NCBI RefSeq assembly: GCF_004210375.1
Contig: NC_134832.1
Location: forward strand, 151,525,592 to 151,589,591
Direction: 5' to 3'
DNA: 64,000 nt
Source: Tachypleus tridentatus
Taxonomy: Eukaryota > Arthropoda > Merostomata > Xiphosura > Limulidae
The translations under genes were made by a program, and so were the position numbers. The notes under the pieces were generated by a model that was given only the letters and a program-made list of their open reading frames with translations, had not been told where the DNA came from and ran no database searches. Position 1 is the stretch's first letter. Every line of letters begins with the position of its first letter. Shown here one piece after another: positions 20,374 through 30,482 of this stretch.

Positions 20374-20860
20374 ACGTAAATAATACTAGTGATTCACGTA
20401 TATAATACTAGTGATTCACGTATATAATACTAGTGATTGACATATATAATACTAGTGATTCACGTATATGATACTAGTGATTCCGTTATTTGATACTAGT
20501 GATTCACGTATATAATACTAGTGATTCACTGGTATGATACTAGTGATTCACGTATATAATACTAGTGATTCACGTGTATGATACTAGTGATTCACGTATA
20601 TAATACTAGTGATTCACGTGTATGATACTAGTGATTCACGTATATGATACCAGTGATTCACGTATATGATACCAGTGATTCACGCATATGATACTAGTGA
20701 TTCACGTATATAATACTAGTGATTCACGTGTATGATACTAGTGATTCACGTATGTGATACTAGTGATTCACGTATATAATACTAGTGATTCACGCATATG
20801 ATACTAGTGATTCACGCATATGATACTAGTGATTCACGTATATGATACTAGTGATTCACG
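20374..20860. repeat. 22-bp minisatellite, about 22 copies
   Basis: The unit is ACGTATATAATACTAGTGAT plus TC, varying at TATATAATA / TATATGATA / GTGTATGATA / GCATATGATA. It contains the palindrome ACTAGT in nearly every copy. It ends exactly where a SINE-B 3' fragment begins. Confidence 0.95.
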
Positions 20861-20904
20861 CACAGATAGCCCATTGTGTAGCTTTGTGCTTAATTCCAAA
20901 CAAC
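20861..20904 (+). mobile_element. SINE-B 3' fragment abutting the 22-bp array
   Basis: CACAGATAGCCCATTGTGTA, GCTTTGTGCTTAATTCCAAA and CAAC are the last ~45 bp of SINE-B. The head is absent and is replaced by the minisatellite. Confidence 0.8.
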
Positions 20905-22253
20905 ACCAACACTATCGTAACTTTAAAAGAATAAAAACGTTATTTTTTTCAAAACTATATTTCTACCCAATATTGAAAAAGCGACCAGAAACGTCACCTT
21001 GAAATATAAAGAACAACAATATTTAGTATATCATCCTATCGTGTCACTGATACACAACAGGCGTGGCTGGCACTAGATTTATAATATATGAGGTTCCCAT
21101 GTTTTTTGTCTGTAGAATGCTTGAACTACTTTTGAGTTAGACATGAGATAAAGTTAGTTCTACGAGATTTTTTTTTAATTTCCTTCTCCAAGTATTCTTC
21201 CTAACCAGAAGAACACTGTATTCTAGTGGATTATGTTGCGATATTCACCCTTCTTTACGATACCATCAAGTTTGATTGTGTTTCACTTTTGAAACAAACA
21301 TCCCTTTACCTTTGAGCACAATGTTTCACTGTACACTTCTGGAACACAGAAACACCCCTCTACCATTAAACATCATGTTGAAACTTATTTTCCAGAGTAT
21401 CCAAACAAACCTCAAGTATATCTCATCCGCTTTTTGTTTTTCTAACTTTAGAAAGGCCAAAATTCTTTACAAGTGAAAGTTTAGGCATTCTAATGAACAC
21501 TTTTTTATGTTTGTGAACTCTTCTATTACTTAATATAATATTATGCACATACTTAATTTCTCAAGGTGTTTCAACTATGTTTGATGATAAAATGGTGTTA
21601 TTCTCTCTCCAAGATTATTTCTTTCACGTCCTTTCCTCTAATTAAACATTAAACTTCCACTTGTAGCTAATGTTTTCTGAGATGGTACTTACTGTTTGAT
21701 CAACGTATTAACTTTTTTGTTCATCATATAAATCGATAATTGGTTATTTTCACTTCCTTATTATGTTTCTACTTTTCCCGGTTTCAGTTTAAACTGGTTA
21801 AAATTAGAAAATAATTGGGTCATTGATTTAGTGCCTCAATGGGCATTCACGCAGGTCATTTGAAACAGATGTGGAAAATACATGACTCGTTATTAAAATT
21901 TGTCACAACAGTTGACGTACCTTTAATGTCCTGATGATATTTTCTTGGGAAGTGAATAATTAATTTTACTGTGTGTAGATGTTACAGTAACAAAGACATT
22001 GATAATGTTTTACCAACATTAGATCACCTTGTTGCAGTTTTTCTACGACACTCAATAAAAACACAACACAGATAAGAATTTAAAAAAAATTGTTTCTGCC
22101 TCAATTCATAAAACTTGGTAAAAGTTATCGAAAAATTATCTTTGTATAGTAAAACTATTACTTTACGCTCAACATTTACTTGCTGTAGATGTAAAATATT
22201 TTACTTTTCCAATTCTGGCCAAGAGAGGGCACTATAGAGAAGCTAAATAATGG
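20905..22253. other. Intergenic sequence, nothing recognised
   Basis: About 1.3 kb of AT-rich DNA. The open frames of 60-66 codons have no recognisable motif. Confidence 0.45.
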
Positions 22254-22514
22254 TTTGGTTTGTTTTGAATTTCGCGCAAAGCCACTCGAAGGTTATCTGC
22301 GATAGTCGTCCCTAATTTAGCAGCGTAAGACTAGAGAGAATACAGTTAATCATCGCCACCCACAGTCAACTCATGGAATACTACTGTGGGATTGACCGTG
22401 CATTTTAACGCCCTCACTGCTGAAAGGGCGAGCGTGTTTGGTGTGATGGGTGATTCGAACCCGCGACCATAAGATTACGAGTCGAGTGCCTTAACTACCT
22501 GGCTATGTTGGGCC
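22254..22514 (-). mobile_element. SINE-A copy
   Basis: GAATTTCGCGCAAAGCCACT, GTAAGACTAGAGAGAATACA, GAAAGGGCGAGCGTGTTTGG and TGATTCGAACCCGCGACC (intact B box), with the head to ACTACCTGGCTATGTTGGGC. Confidence 0.9.
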
Positions 22515-22726
22515 ACCTAAATAATGTCCATTGAAAATTTTACAATCACGCACGATACTACGTATATGCACAATCACAAATTGACCAAAAAGAATTTTCA
22601 AAACACTATCATACTAGTGGCACAGAAAACGAGATGCTAAACATTAACAAATATATATATTTATTTGGGTAAGATATGATATACTTTGAAAATAAAGCTG
22701 GTTTACAAAGTGCCAACAATAAAATT

Positions 22727-22850
22727 GTTTGTTTTTTTTTTAATTTCGCGAAAAGCTACACAAAGCAGTGTAAGACTAGAGAGAAGGCAGCTAGTCAACA
22801 CCACCAACTCTTTGGCTACTCTTTTACCAACGAATAGTGAGATTGATCGT
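22727..22850 (-). mobile_element. SINE-A copy, head-truncated, deleted in the tail
   Basis: TAATTTCGCGAAAAGCTACA then CAAAGCAGTGTAAGACTAGA: the GGGCTATCTGCGC...TAATTTAG segment is missing. The body then runs to CCAACGAATAGTGAGATTGA and breaks where an oppositely oriented SINE-A begins. Confidence 0.82.
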
Positions 22851-23111
22851 CCCATGGCCAGGTGGGTTAAGACGTTCGACTCGTAATCTGAGGGTCGCGG
22901 GTTCGAATCCCGGTCGCACCAAACATGCTCGCCCTTTCAGTCGTGGGGGCGTTATAATGTTGCGGTCAATCTTACTATTCGCTGGTAAAAGAGTATCCCA
23001 AGAGTTGGCGGTGGGTGGTGATGACTAGCTCTAGTCTTATAGTGCTAAATTAGGGACGGCTAGCACAGATAGCCCTCGAGTAGCTTTGTGCGAAATTCAA
23101 AAACAAACAAA
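22851..23111 (+). mobile_element. SINE-A copy, oriented opposite to its neighbour
   Basis: TCCCATGGCCAGGTGGGTTA, GACTCGTAATCTGAGGGTCG, GGGTTCGAATCCCGG (perfect B box), the full body, then GCTTTGTGCGAAATTCAAAA and ACAAACAAAC. The GCTGCCTTCCCT part of the body is missing. Confidence 0.93.
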
Positions 23112-23458
23112 CAGACTTAAGTTTATGTAAATTATGTGATGGTTTTCTTCCTCATTTGTTTGTAATAATTTTAAACACAGATATCCAACTAACATTTTGT
23201 CACGAGTTAAAACTGAAAATAGATAATATTTTCATGGAAAGATTCATACAAAGAATTCACTCGAAATTTGATAAACAAAATGTTAGCAAGAAAGCAGGAT
23301 GTCTCTATTGGGATAAAGACGAAAAACATGAATAGCGCCACAGGTGGCAATTAGTATGAAATGTACACGCACCAAAACTTCTGTTTACACATATATTTTA
23401 TGTAAAATAATTGACTGAGCGTATGAAAAGTAGCAAGAATAATGTTGTTGTTTTTTCT

Positions 23459-23670
23459 GTTGTTGTTGTTGAATTACGCGCAAAGCTGCTTGATGGCTAT
23501 TTGCATCAGTAGTGTCTAGTTTTGGAATGATAAACTAGTGAAAAGGCAATAATTGAACACTATCCACCGCCAACGTTTGATTCACTCTTTCAACAACGAA
23601 TAGTGGATTGACCGTAACATTACAGAGCCATCACGACTGGCAAGGTTCTCACTGTACGAACCAAACAGGC
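23459..23670 (-). mobile_element. SINE-A copy, strongly diverged
   Basis: GTTGTTGTTGAATTACGCGC then AAAGCTGCTTGATGGCTATT, CACTATCCACCGCCAACGTT, AACAACGAATAGTGGATTGA and CATTACAGAGCCATCACGAC. The order matches SINE-A, but the head is not recognisable. Confidence 0.65.
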
Positions 23671-24300
23671 CCATTCTTGTATCCTTGATTCGCCAGTTCT
23701 CACCCTGCACCCTCTCTTCAGTGCTGTTTGTCATGTTGATTGTGCTCTGGCTTGTCGTAAGATGTTACAAAATGTGGTCTTCATACAAATGTTGATATTT
23801 TATTGGATTAATTTTGTTTGATTTCCGAACCATACAACAAAACTGATTGGTCGTTGCTTACACATTTTCCTTTCACTGCTGACGGTTTCTGAATTTCAGA
23901 TTTGTTTCTGGAAAGATACTCTAATAATTCTTGTTCTAACCTAAACGTTCAAAACAATATCATCATTACTGTCGATGAATCTCCTACATACATATACATA
24001 ATATTATACATTCTTGAGTTGGACATTGATATAAAAAAAATTGGTGCTGAGAAAAATACAGATGTAGAGGGTAAAACTAGTTAAAACCAGGAAACTCATT
24101 AGGCCTAAAAATATAATTGAAAGCTCGCTCGATTGCTGGAAATGTGTCAATTTAAAATCTAATTCCTCTTAATTAATCGTGTAATAGGGGTTAGACGTCT
24201 GTAAAGAGAGAATTTCCGAGTTTACGTTGCCCACGAGGTCTTTCGTTCACTGCTAAACTTCATCATCTGAGCCGAACCTGTTTTAATGAAAGGTTTGTCT
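23671..24300. other. Intergenic sequence, nothing recognised
   Basis: No supported gene. A 60-codon open frame at 23902-24084 lacks recognisable content. Confidence 0.45.
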
Positions 24301-24424
24301 GCCCCCCGCTAGTACAGCGGTATGTCTTCGGATTTACAACGCAAAATCAGGGGTTTGATTCCCCTCGGTGAGCTCAGCAGATAGTCCGACTTGGCTTTGC
24401 TATAAGAAAACACACAAACACACA
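24301..24424 (+). mobile_element. SINE-C copy, complete
   Basis: The tRNA-like head GCCCCCCGCTAGTACAGCGG, TATGTCTTCGGATTTACAAC and a B box in GGGGTTTGATTCCCC, then GAGCTCAGCAGATAGTCCGA, CTTGGCTTTGCTATAAGAAA and an ACACACAAACAC tail. It shares its head with SINE-B but has a different tail. Confidence 0.8.
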
Positions 24425-25197
24425 TGAAACGTATGTCAAAAATATGTAAGTACCTCGAGATGGGTAACAAAAGTTTATATGAAAATTCGGTAGTTTTAAC
24501 TGTGCGAAAGTCTCATTTGTTATGTTAAAATACTGGACTTTAATTCAAATAATATATATTTTAATTTTGGAATTTACTTAACTATAAAAATATCCATTTT
24601 ACTTTTACAACACTGTATATTTGATTGTCAATAGCCACCCCACATAATTGGTCAAATATCTTTCTTGTCGTTAAACGTTTTATTCTGAATGTGAAACAAA
24701 CTAACACGAGTGACTCTGGGCTGAAAGGTTACATTGGTTTATTTCTACTTCCAACATTCTACGATTTCACAGATACCGGAGTGTGCGAACCACATCCCAC
24801 TTAGAAAGAAGATAAAAAACAAAGCTCCAGTTACCAGATCTTTAAATAGCAGATTTGTGCATGGTAGTTTTTATCCCCAAACTATTGTGTCTTTAACTGC
24901 GCCTGAAACTATGTTTTTAATGTGTTACACTTTGTTAATTATTTTAAGTGTATTGAACCAGTTAAAGTAGTCACGCAATAACGGAAAGGAAGTTACTATC
25001 TTATAGCGAATTATATTTTTAATATCCTCACATCTGAGAATTATTGTCCACAGATTTCATGAACACCTTTACAGGTTAAGAGAATTACAAGTAACTACGT
25101 AGTTGTCTACAGGTCGTTAAAATAAAATAGTTTTAAAGTTTCAGCCTAACATTGTATGAGGAATGCTGAATGTTTAAAATACAGCAGTATTCTATAT
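24425..25197. other. Intergenic sequence, nothing recognised
   Basis: The 78-codon open frame at 24734-24970 has a hydrophobic C-terminus but begins at a non-ATG codon and has no recognisable domain. I do not call it. Confidence 0.4.
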
Positions 25198-25478
25198 GGC
25201 CCTGCATGGCCAAGCGTGTTAAGGCGTGCGACTCGTAATCCGAGGGTCGCGGGTTCGCATCCCCGTCGCGCCAAACATGTTCGCCATTTCAGCCGTGGGG
25301 GCGTTATAATGTATTGATCAATCCCACTATTCGTTGGTAAAAGAGTAGCCCAAGTGTTGGCGGTGGGTGGTGATGACTAGCTGCCTTCCCTCTAGCCTTA
25401 CACTGATAAATTAGGGACGGCTAGCACAGATAGCCCTCGAATAGCTTTGTGCGAAATTCCAAAACAAACAAACAAAAC
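25198..25478 (+). mobile_element. SINE-A copy, near full length
   Basis: GGCCCTGCATGGCCAAGCGT, GACTCGTAATCCGAGGGTCG, CGGGTTCGCATCCCCGTCGC (one change in the B box), all body blocks, then AGCTTTGTGCGAAATTCCAA and AACAAACAAACAAAAC. It is one of the best copies for a consensus. Confidence 0.95.
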
Positions 25479-25557
25479 AAGTATTCTATATGTAGAACAT
25501 TGTTACAGTATAACAAGAGTATGACATATGTTAATACATGGAGTTTGTTCTCAAGAT

Positions 25558-25650
25558 GGTTGGTACGGGTATTAAAACTTTAATGAAAATACAGTACAGA
25601 ACAACGTTTCGACCTCTTTAGGCTATCTTCAGGTTAACAAAGAGAATGTG
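25558..25650 (-). mobile_element. Penelope-like terminal-repeat fragment with hammerhead-like core
   Basis: Read on the minus strand: TTAACCTGAAGATAGCCTAA, AGAGGTCGAAACGTTGTTCT, then GTTTTAATACCCGTACCAAC. It has the same order as the fragment at 6081-6262: core, then the AATACCC(T/G)TACCA(G/A)C arm. No endonuclease or reverse transcriptase lies nearby. Confidence 0.5.
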
Positions 25651-26331
25651 ATATCGTTTTTTTTATAATTATTATCTGCCACAATGTAACACAATTATGC
25701 CGTTTTTCAATATGTCAACTTGCACATAATTTTCTATTGTCATTACATTGCTACAGTATAACACAACTATAGTATATTCCACTTTGTCTATATATATAGT
25801 TCTTGAATTTGTAAATAAACTTTATTATATTCTATTTCTACATTATGCTGGGTTCACACTAATCACTGAACCCTCCGAGTTTTAATGTCCTTACAAGCCA
25901 ACACTTTCAATACTTTATTGAAATAATTGTCTGTTGTTGTTTTGTATGGCACGTGACGCAGGTCCACCTTACAACATCAGTTTCAGTCAAAAACATTAAC
26001 CTCACGGGTCAAAAAAATTGTCACCGTCTTCGCTAGTAACCAATACCACTGCAGGAATTGTATAGTAGTTACTGAAAGCGTAAGTTACGAATTTCCATCA
26101 CAATAACTAGTGAGAAAACTGCTTTGGTCGAGCCAATGACACCACCCATGGAATTTTGGAAATCACTGTTGTTGAATACATCAAGGTTTCTCAGCTTTGT
26201 TAGTGTTCAAACTTCTACCCAGAGGACCACAAACTCTTCCCCATGTCTGTCTATTGTCTGTATTTGATCTTTGGGGACCTGGGGGAGTCAGATGTTTCTA
26301 CCTAGTCCTCTCGTTTGGCCTATACCGTTAA
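25651..26331. other. Intergenic sequence, nothing recognised
   Basis: No gene or repeat family recognised. Confidence 0.45.
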
Positions 26332-26490
26332 GGCCCGGCATGGCCACGTGGTTAAACCACTCGACTCGTAATCAGAGGGTCGCGGATTCAAATAACCGTC
26401 ACACCAAACATGCTTGCCCTTTTAGCCATGGGGCCATATAATGTGAAGGTCAATCCCATTATTCGTTGGTCAAAGAGTAGCCCAAGAGCT
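26332..26490 (+). mobile_element. SINE-A copy, 3'-truncated
   Basis: GGCCCGGCATGGCCACGTGG, GACTCGTAATCAGAGGGTCG and CACACCAAACATGCTTGCCC, then the body to AAAGAGTAGCCCAAGAGC, where it stops. The B box is mutated (GGATTCAAATAACC). Confidence 0.88.
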
Positions 26491-26798
26491 ATGTAACACA
26501 ACTAGTTTAATAAGTAAAGTATGTAGAAAGGTCCTTATGTAACAACAACTATTTAAACAAAAACAAACTTTATTGTTTAACGCTTTCCATATAGTTTTTA
26601 GATACATCATCCACCCCACACACCCCAGACAACAAAACCTATAAGATGACCAGCTGAGAAATAAACATCGAACCAATGTCAGCTTTCATCCATCTGACGA
26701 AGTCAAAGATAGAGTTTATCAAACAGTTGAGTTTTATATAGTTTCAAATGTGGAAGATGTATTCGTTGAAGATCAAGTCCTCACTGGACTACCTGTTG

Positions 26799-26891
26799 TA
26801 CTCATTACAGGAAATGGAACCTCAAATAAAAGAATTGTGAAGCCTACTCATTACGGGAAATGGAACCCCAAATAAAAGAATTGTGAAGCCT
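26799..26891 (+). repeat. Two-copy island of the 46-bp satellite
   Basis: TACTCATTACAGGAAATGGA, ACCTCAAATAAAAGAATTGT and GAAGCC, followed by a second unit with ACGGGAAATGGAACCCC. Both match the satellite that starts at 39.04 kb, including the variants ACGGG and AACCTC seen inside the big array. It lies 12.2 kb from the array edge. Confidence 0.92.
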
Positions 26892-27379
26892 TTAGCTTCC
26901 GTCCACAATAACTTTTCAAAAATACCAGTATTAATTGAGTGACGAAGTCCCAGCCTCGTATTAGTTCATTAATAGCGAGATTGCTTTGTTGTTTACCCGT
27001 TCAAACTACATGACACTTACGGTGTTTTTTAGTCCATTTCAAATAACTATTTAGATATGTAAGCTACTTTATGTGTGTGCATAATATTTTGTCATACCAC
27101 AAACTCGATATTATACAGTGAATCAGCTGTTTGATTATTATATTACAGAGTAAGTTGAATAATAGCCATAAGGCTTAACGTTAGAATAAGTTTTCATCTG
27201 GTGATTTTAAGATATCAAAAGTTTAATACAATTTATAAAGCCTTATTTTGATCAAAGTAACCAACTATTTTAGTATTAAGATAAAGCATTTATCAGTTGA
27301 TTAATCAATAAATGAATGGCAGGATAAAGCTTAAGATTAGTAGCAGCCTTAATAAAGCTAAGCGTAATTAGTCTTAGAT
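26892..27379. other. Intergenic sequence, nothing recognised
   Basis: AT-rich sequence between the satellite island and a SINE-A insertion. Confidence 0.45.
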
Positions 27380-27690
27380 TATATTTATTTACTTGTTTGT
27401 TTGTTTGTTTGTTTGGGAATTTCGCACAAAGCTACTCGAGGGCTATCTGTGCTAGCCGTCCCTAATTTAGCAGTGTAAGACTAGAGGGAAGGCAGCTAGT
27501 CATCACCACCCACCGCCAACTCTTGGGCTACTCTTTTTACCAACGAATAGTGGGATTGACCGTCACATTATACACCCCCACGGCTGGGAGGGCGAGCATG
27601 TTTAGGGCGACTCGGGCGCGAACCCGCGACCCTCGGATTACGAGTCGCACGCCTTACGCGCTAGGCCATGCCGGGCCTATATTTATTTAC
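27380..27690 (-). mobile_element. SINE-A copy with perfect 13-bp target-site duplication
   Basis: The element proper is 27393-27677. It is flanked by TATATTTATTTAC at 27380-27392 and again at 27678-27690. The tail is (TTTG)n, then GGAATTTCGCACAAAGCTAC; the head ends CTAGGCCATGCCGGGCC. The intact duplication fixes both ends of the family: the tRNA-like head starts with GGCCCGGCATGGCC and the tail is (CAAA)n. Confidence 0.96.
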
Positions 27691-27817
27691 AATGTTTACA
27701 ATGTTTAACAGCACAATTATGATGCTTTTTTGTAATTGATAAATAAAATCCTTAATAAAAGAAGTGAATGTATAATTTGTTTAAAACTTTGGTTATATAA
27801 GATCATAAGTTTACAAT

Positions 27818-27890
27818 AGACTTTCTGTGCTGTGGCCACGGTGAGAATCGAACTCTGGACTTTAGTGTTAAACTTAATGACTGACCAATC
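27818..27890 (-). mobile_element. SINE-B copy, partial
   Basis: GACTTTCTGTGCTGTGGCCA, CGGTGAGAATCGAACTCTGG and ACTTTAGTGTTAAACTTAA in reverse complement fit the SINE-B B box and head. Confidence 0.55.
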
Positions 27891-28179
27891 AATTCGCCTA
27901 ATTAAGGTATTAGATTGACATTGGACGTGTTGCATCTACCAAAGCTCCAGTAGAGCAATTAATCATATTTTTAAAATAAATCCACCCAGCAGTTAAATAA
28001 TATCACCATGTTTCTGAAAAGCGACTCATTTGTCAACATCAATATCCATGTACTTAAAACCAGCATTCATTACAAATACACTGAGTGTTGTTCTTACTTA
28101 ACTTATCATTTTCCCTAACACTACGAAAATAAGGTCGCCATTCCTGAAGAAAGATCCACAAGAAGAAATTTGTCTGTGT

Positions 28180-28390
28180 TGAATGCCGAGCAAAGCTACA
28201 CGAGGGCTATCTACACTGTAGTTTCAAATTTTGAAGTTAAACACTAGAAGGCAGGCAATCAGTCAGCACCATCAACTGTCAACTTTGAACTACTCTGTAA
28301 CTAATGAATAGTAATACTAATTGTTAATCAGTCACCAAAAATCAGAGCGTTCTTGTTCGGTGACAGGATTCGAATCTGTCAGCTTATTAT
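28180..28390 (-). mobile_element. SINE-A copy, old and diverged
   Basis: GAGCAAAGCTACACGAGGGC, AAACACTAGAAGGCAGGCAA, CAGCACCATCAACTGTCAAC and a B box GACAGGATTCGAATCTGTC are in the right order with many changes. Confidence 0.72.
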
Positions 28391-28524
28391 ATTTGATTCT
28401 AAACTCAAGTAACACTTTCTCAGCAGTACTCTAAGACTGATCTTCCACTCTGTAATACCCCACTCCCATATGTGGTTCAATAACAGGCCTGTATGCTTAT
28501 AAAGGTAAAACAACAAACACAACC

Positions 28525-28600
28525 TGACTTCTGCAGGCGTGGTGGACACAGCGCAGATAACCTATTTTGTACTTTTGCGCTTAACAATAAACGAAACAAA
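28525..28600 (+). mobile_element. SINE-B fragment
   Basis: GGCGTGGTGGACACAGCGCA, GATAACCTATTTTGTACTTT and TGCGCTTAACAATAAACG resemble the 3' half of SINE-B. Confidence 0.55.
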
Positions 28601-29137
28601 AATAAATTATTAATTAACAGATTATTTATTTCAGTAGAATGTTTGTTGTTGCTTTTTATTGTATTCCAAACGATCAAAACGTTAGCTGACGAGTAACAGC
28701 TAGCAAGGCGACTGAAAAGAGGTGTTTCTCGTCACTTCAGAACCACTTAATAATAACTCAGAAATAAAAATAAGTTAGTTTCGAGCATGACGTAACTAGT
28801 GTGACTGGACTCGAAATGCTACGTTACATTACAAGAGTGACACCCAAATCCCACAATTCTTTTCCATATGCAAAATAATGATAAATAAATGTATTCGACA
28901 GTATATGCAATATGATTGTATATTGCGTTGTTTACAAGTCTCTGACATTATTATCAGATATTATACACGATGTGTGAATGTCTAGAGTTGAGTTTCTTTT
29001 CAATTCACTGTCATTTAAAGTTTCGTAATATTTTCTTGAAGACTTGATCATGTCACAACAGGTTAGAAACATTATATGTTTTCATCACTTCTGTCTTTCT
29101 TGTAAAATAAGTCAAGTGGAAATTAATGCAGAAGACA
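28601..29137. other. Intergenic sequence, nothing recognised
   Basis: No supported gene or repeat. Confidence 0.45.
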
Positions 29138-29240
29138 GACCAGTGGCTAAGCGAAACGACTCAGGGCTTATCATGCTAAAAATCGGGTTTAGATACCCGT
29201 GCTGAGTAGACTTGAGCTTATCAACAAACGAAATAAACAG
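29138..29240 (+). mobile_element. SINE-B copy, diverged
   Basis: CCAGTGGCTAAGCGAAACGA, GGCTTATCATGCTAAAAATC, GGGTTTAGATACCCGTGCTG and GAGCTTATCAACAAACGAAA. The body between the B box and the tail is shortened. Confidence 0.6.
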
Positions 29241-29582
29241 GTCATCCAGAAAGATTACATTATCCCGCCTGATCATCTGTTTAGGGTGTGGTTGCGTTTC
29301 TCTCTAAACATAACCAGTTTCAATATTCATACTATAAGTGTAGTATTGTCTTTGAGTGCTCGAAAAATTAAGTATTTCCGGAACCCAAAATAAACCGAGC
29401 ACGAGGGCGTTCTGTGATAGTCTCTAGTAAAGCAACTTCACCTGAATATGATAGACAAAAAGAATTCCTAATAATAAATGTAAAAGCTGTAAATAGCCAT
29501 AGTAAACTAGTACACAATTCCCTGTTTGTTTTGTTGTTATTAGACGAATCCCCGAACTTCTTCCGGTTTGGATGACAAGGCG

Positions 29583-29590
29583 TATAAAAG
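29583..29590 (+). promoter_or_regulatory. TATA box of the second glycine-rich gene
   Basis: TATAAAAG lies 90 bp before the ATG at 29673. A plausible initiator TTTTCATCACAC sits about 25 bp downstream. The same spacing is seen at the first gene (10628 to 10714). Confidence 0.7.
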
Positions 29591-29672
29591 GAGAAAACCT
29601 TTCGTTTTCATCACACAACAAGAAGTTACTTGACGTAAAAAGCTTGGAATATCCTTTAACGTCACTGATAAT

Positions 29673-30482
29673 ATGAAACTCGCTGTAAGTATATTTTCAA
29701 CTAACACTCTCAGTGACTATTTCACTTATTAGCAAGTTATTGTTTCTTTTCGTTAAATGTTACCAAACTCTGGGGTCTTTGGAAGAGAACGCAATATTCA
29801 ATGCATTTTTAAAATATCAAAGTTACTTGTTTTAACTGTTCTGTAACTCTGAAAGATTATTGCTGTATAAATACACATGGTTGTTTTTTTGAGAATTATT
29901 GAAATTTTATGGAATAATTATTCCAAGTGTTTGTCTTGACTCAGTTGTTATCTGTCAGGTCTGCGTATCGTCAGGACAGAAATTCGATCTCGCGATACTC
30001 CTGAACGTATTACTATACATAAAATGGCTGCCAATATCACCAGTTAATTAAGATATACAGTGTTTGCAACACATTTCTTCATTGAGTATGAACATAAATG
30101 AACAGTTTCTACAATGTTTAAAACCTAATGTTAACCTCTGATATTTCAGCTTGGCCTTTGTGTTTTCGTGGCTCTCGTCGCCTCAAGCTTTGCTGGTTAC
30201 CTTTATGGTGGAGGTGGAGGATATCTCGGAGGAGGCTATGGCGGGGGCTACGGGAGTGGTTATTATGGGGGAATAGGTGGTTTGGGAGGTGGCTATGGAG
30301 GACATTTGGGTGGCTATGGCGGAGGCTACGGAGGTGGTTATGGAGGTGGCTATGGCGGAGGCTACGGAGGTGGTTATGGAGGTGGCTATGGCGGACGTTT
30401 GGGTGGCTACAGACATGGTTACCACGGTGTCTACTGTCCCTGGGCTTATCCCGTTTATCCTCATTATGGCTATGGTCATTAA
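29673..30482 (+). CDS. Secreted glycine/tyrosine-rich protein (cuticle-type), two coding exons
   Basis: Exon 1 is 29673-29684 (ATG AAA CTC GCT) followed by a consensus GTAAGT donor. Exon 2 is 30150-30482, after the acceptor TGATATTTCAG. The joint is phase 0 and gives about 114 residues. The start MKLALGLCVFVALVASSFAG is a textbook signal peptide, with cleavage likely after SFA. The mature protein is GGGYGG/GGYGGGYGG repeats with LGG variants, ending in a non-repetitive, aromatic C-terminus (GYRHGYHGVYCPWAYPVYPH then YGYGH) with one cysteine. The 465-bp intron interrupts the signal peptide after four codons, the arrangement common in arthropod cuticle protein genes. A GTAAGT at 30486, just past the stop, and an acceptor-like TTATTCTCTTTAG ending at 30783 suggest a further intron in the 3' UTR. 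Likely an extracellular structural protein; chelicerate glycine-rich antimicrobial peptides are an alternative. Confidence 0.85.

Noticed and set aside
24734-24970. 78-codon open frame as a small membrane protein
   Set aside because: Non-ATG start, no recognisable domain and no promoter evidence; the length is compatible with chance in AT-rich DNA.
25198-25275. Functional tRNA gene
   Set aside because: The tRNA-like head is part of a repeated SINE with conserved body and (CAAA)n tail; other heads have the same relation, and none is free-standing.
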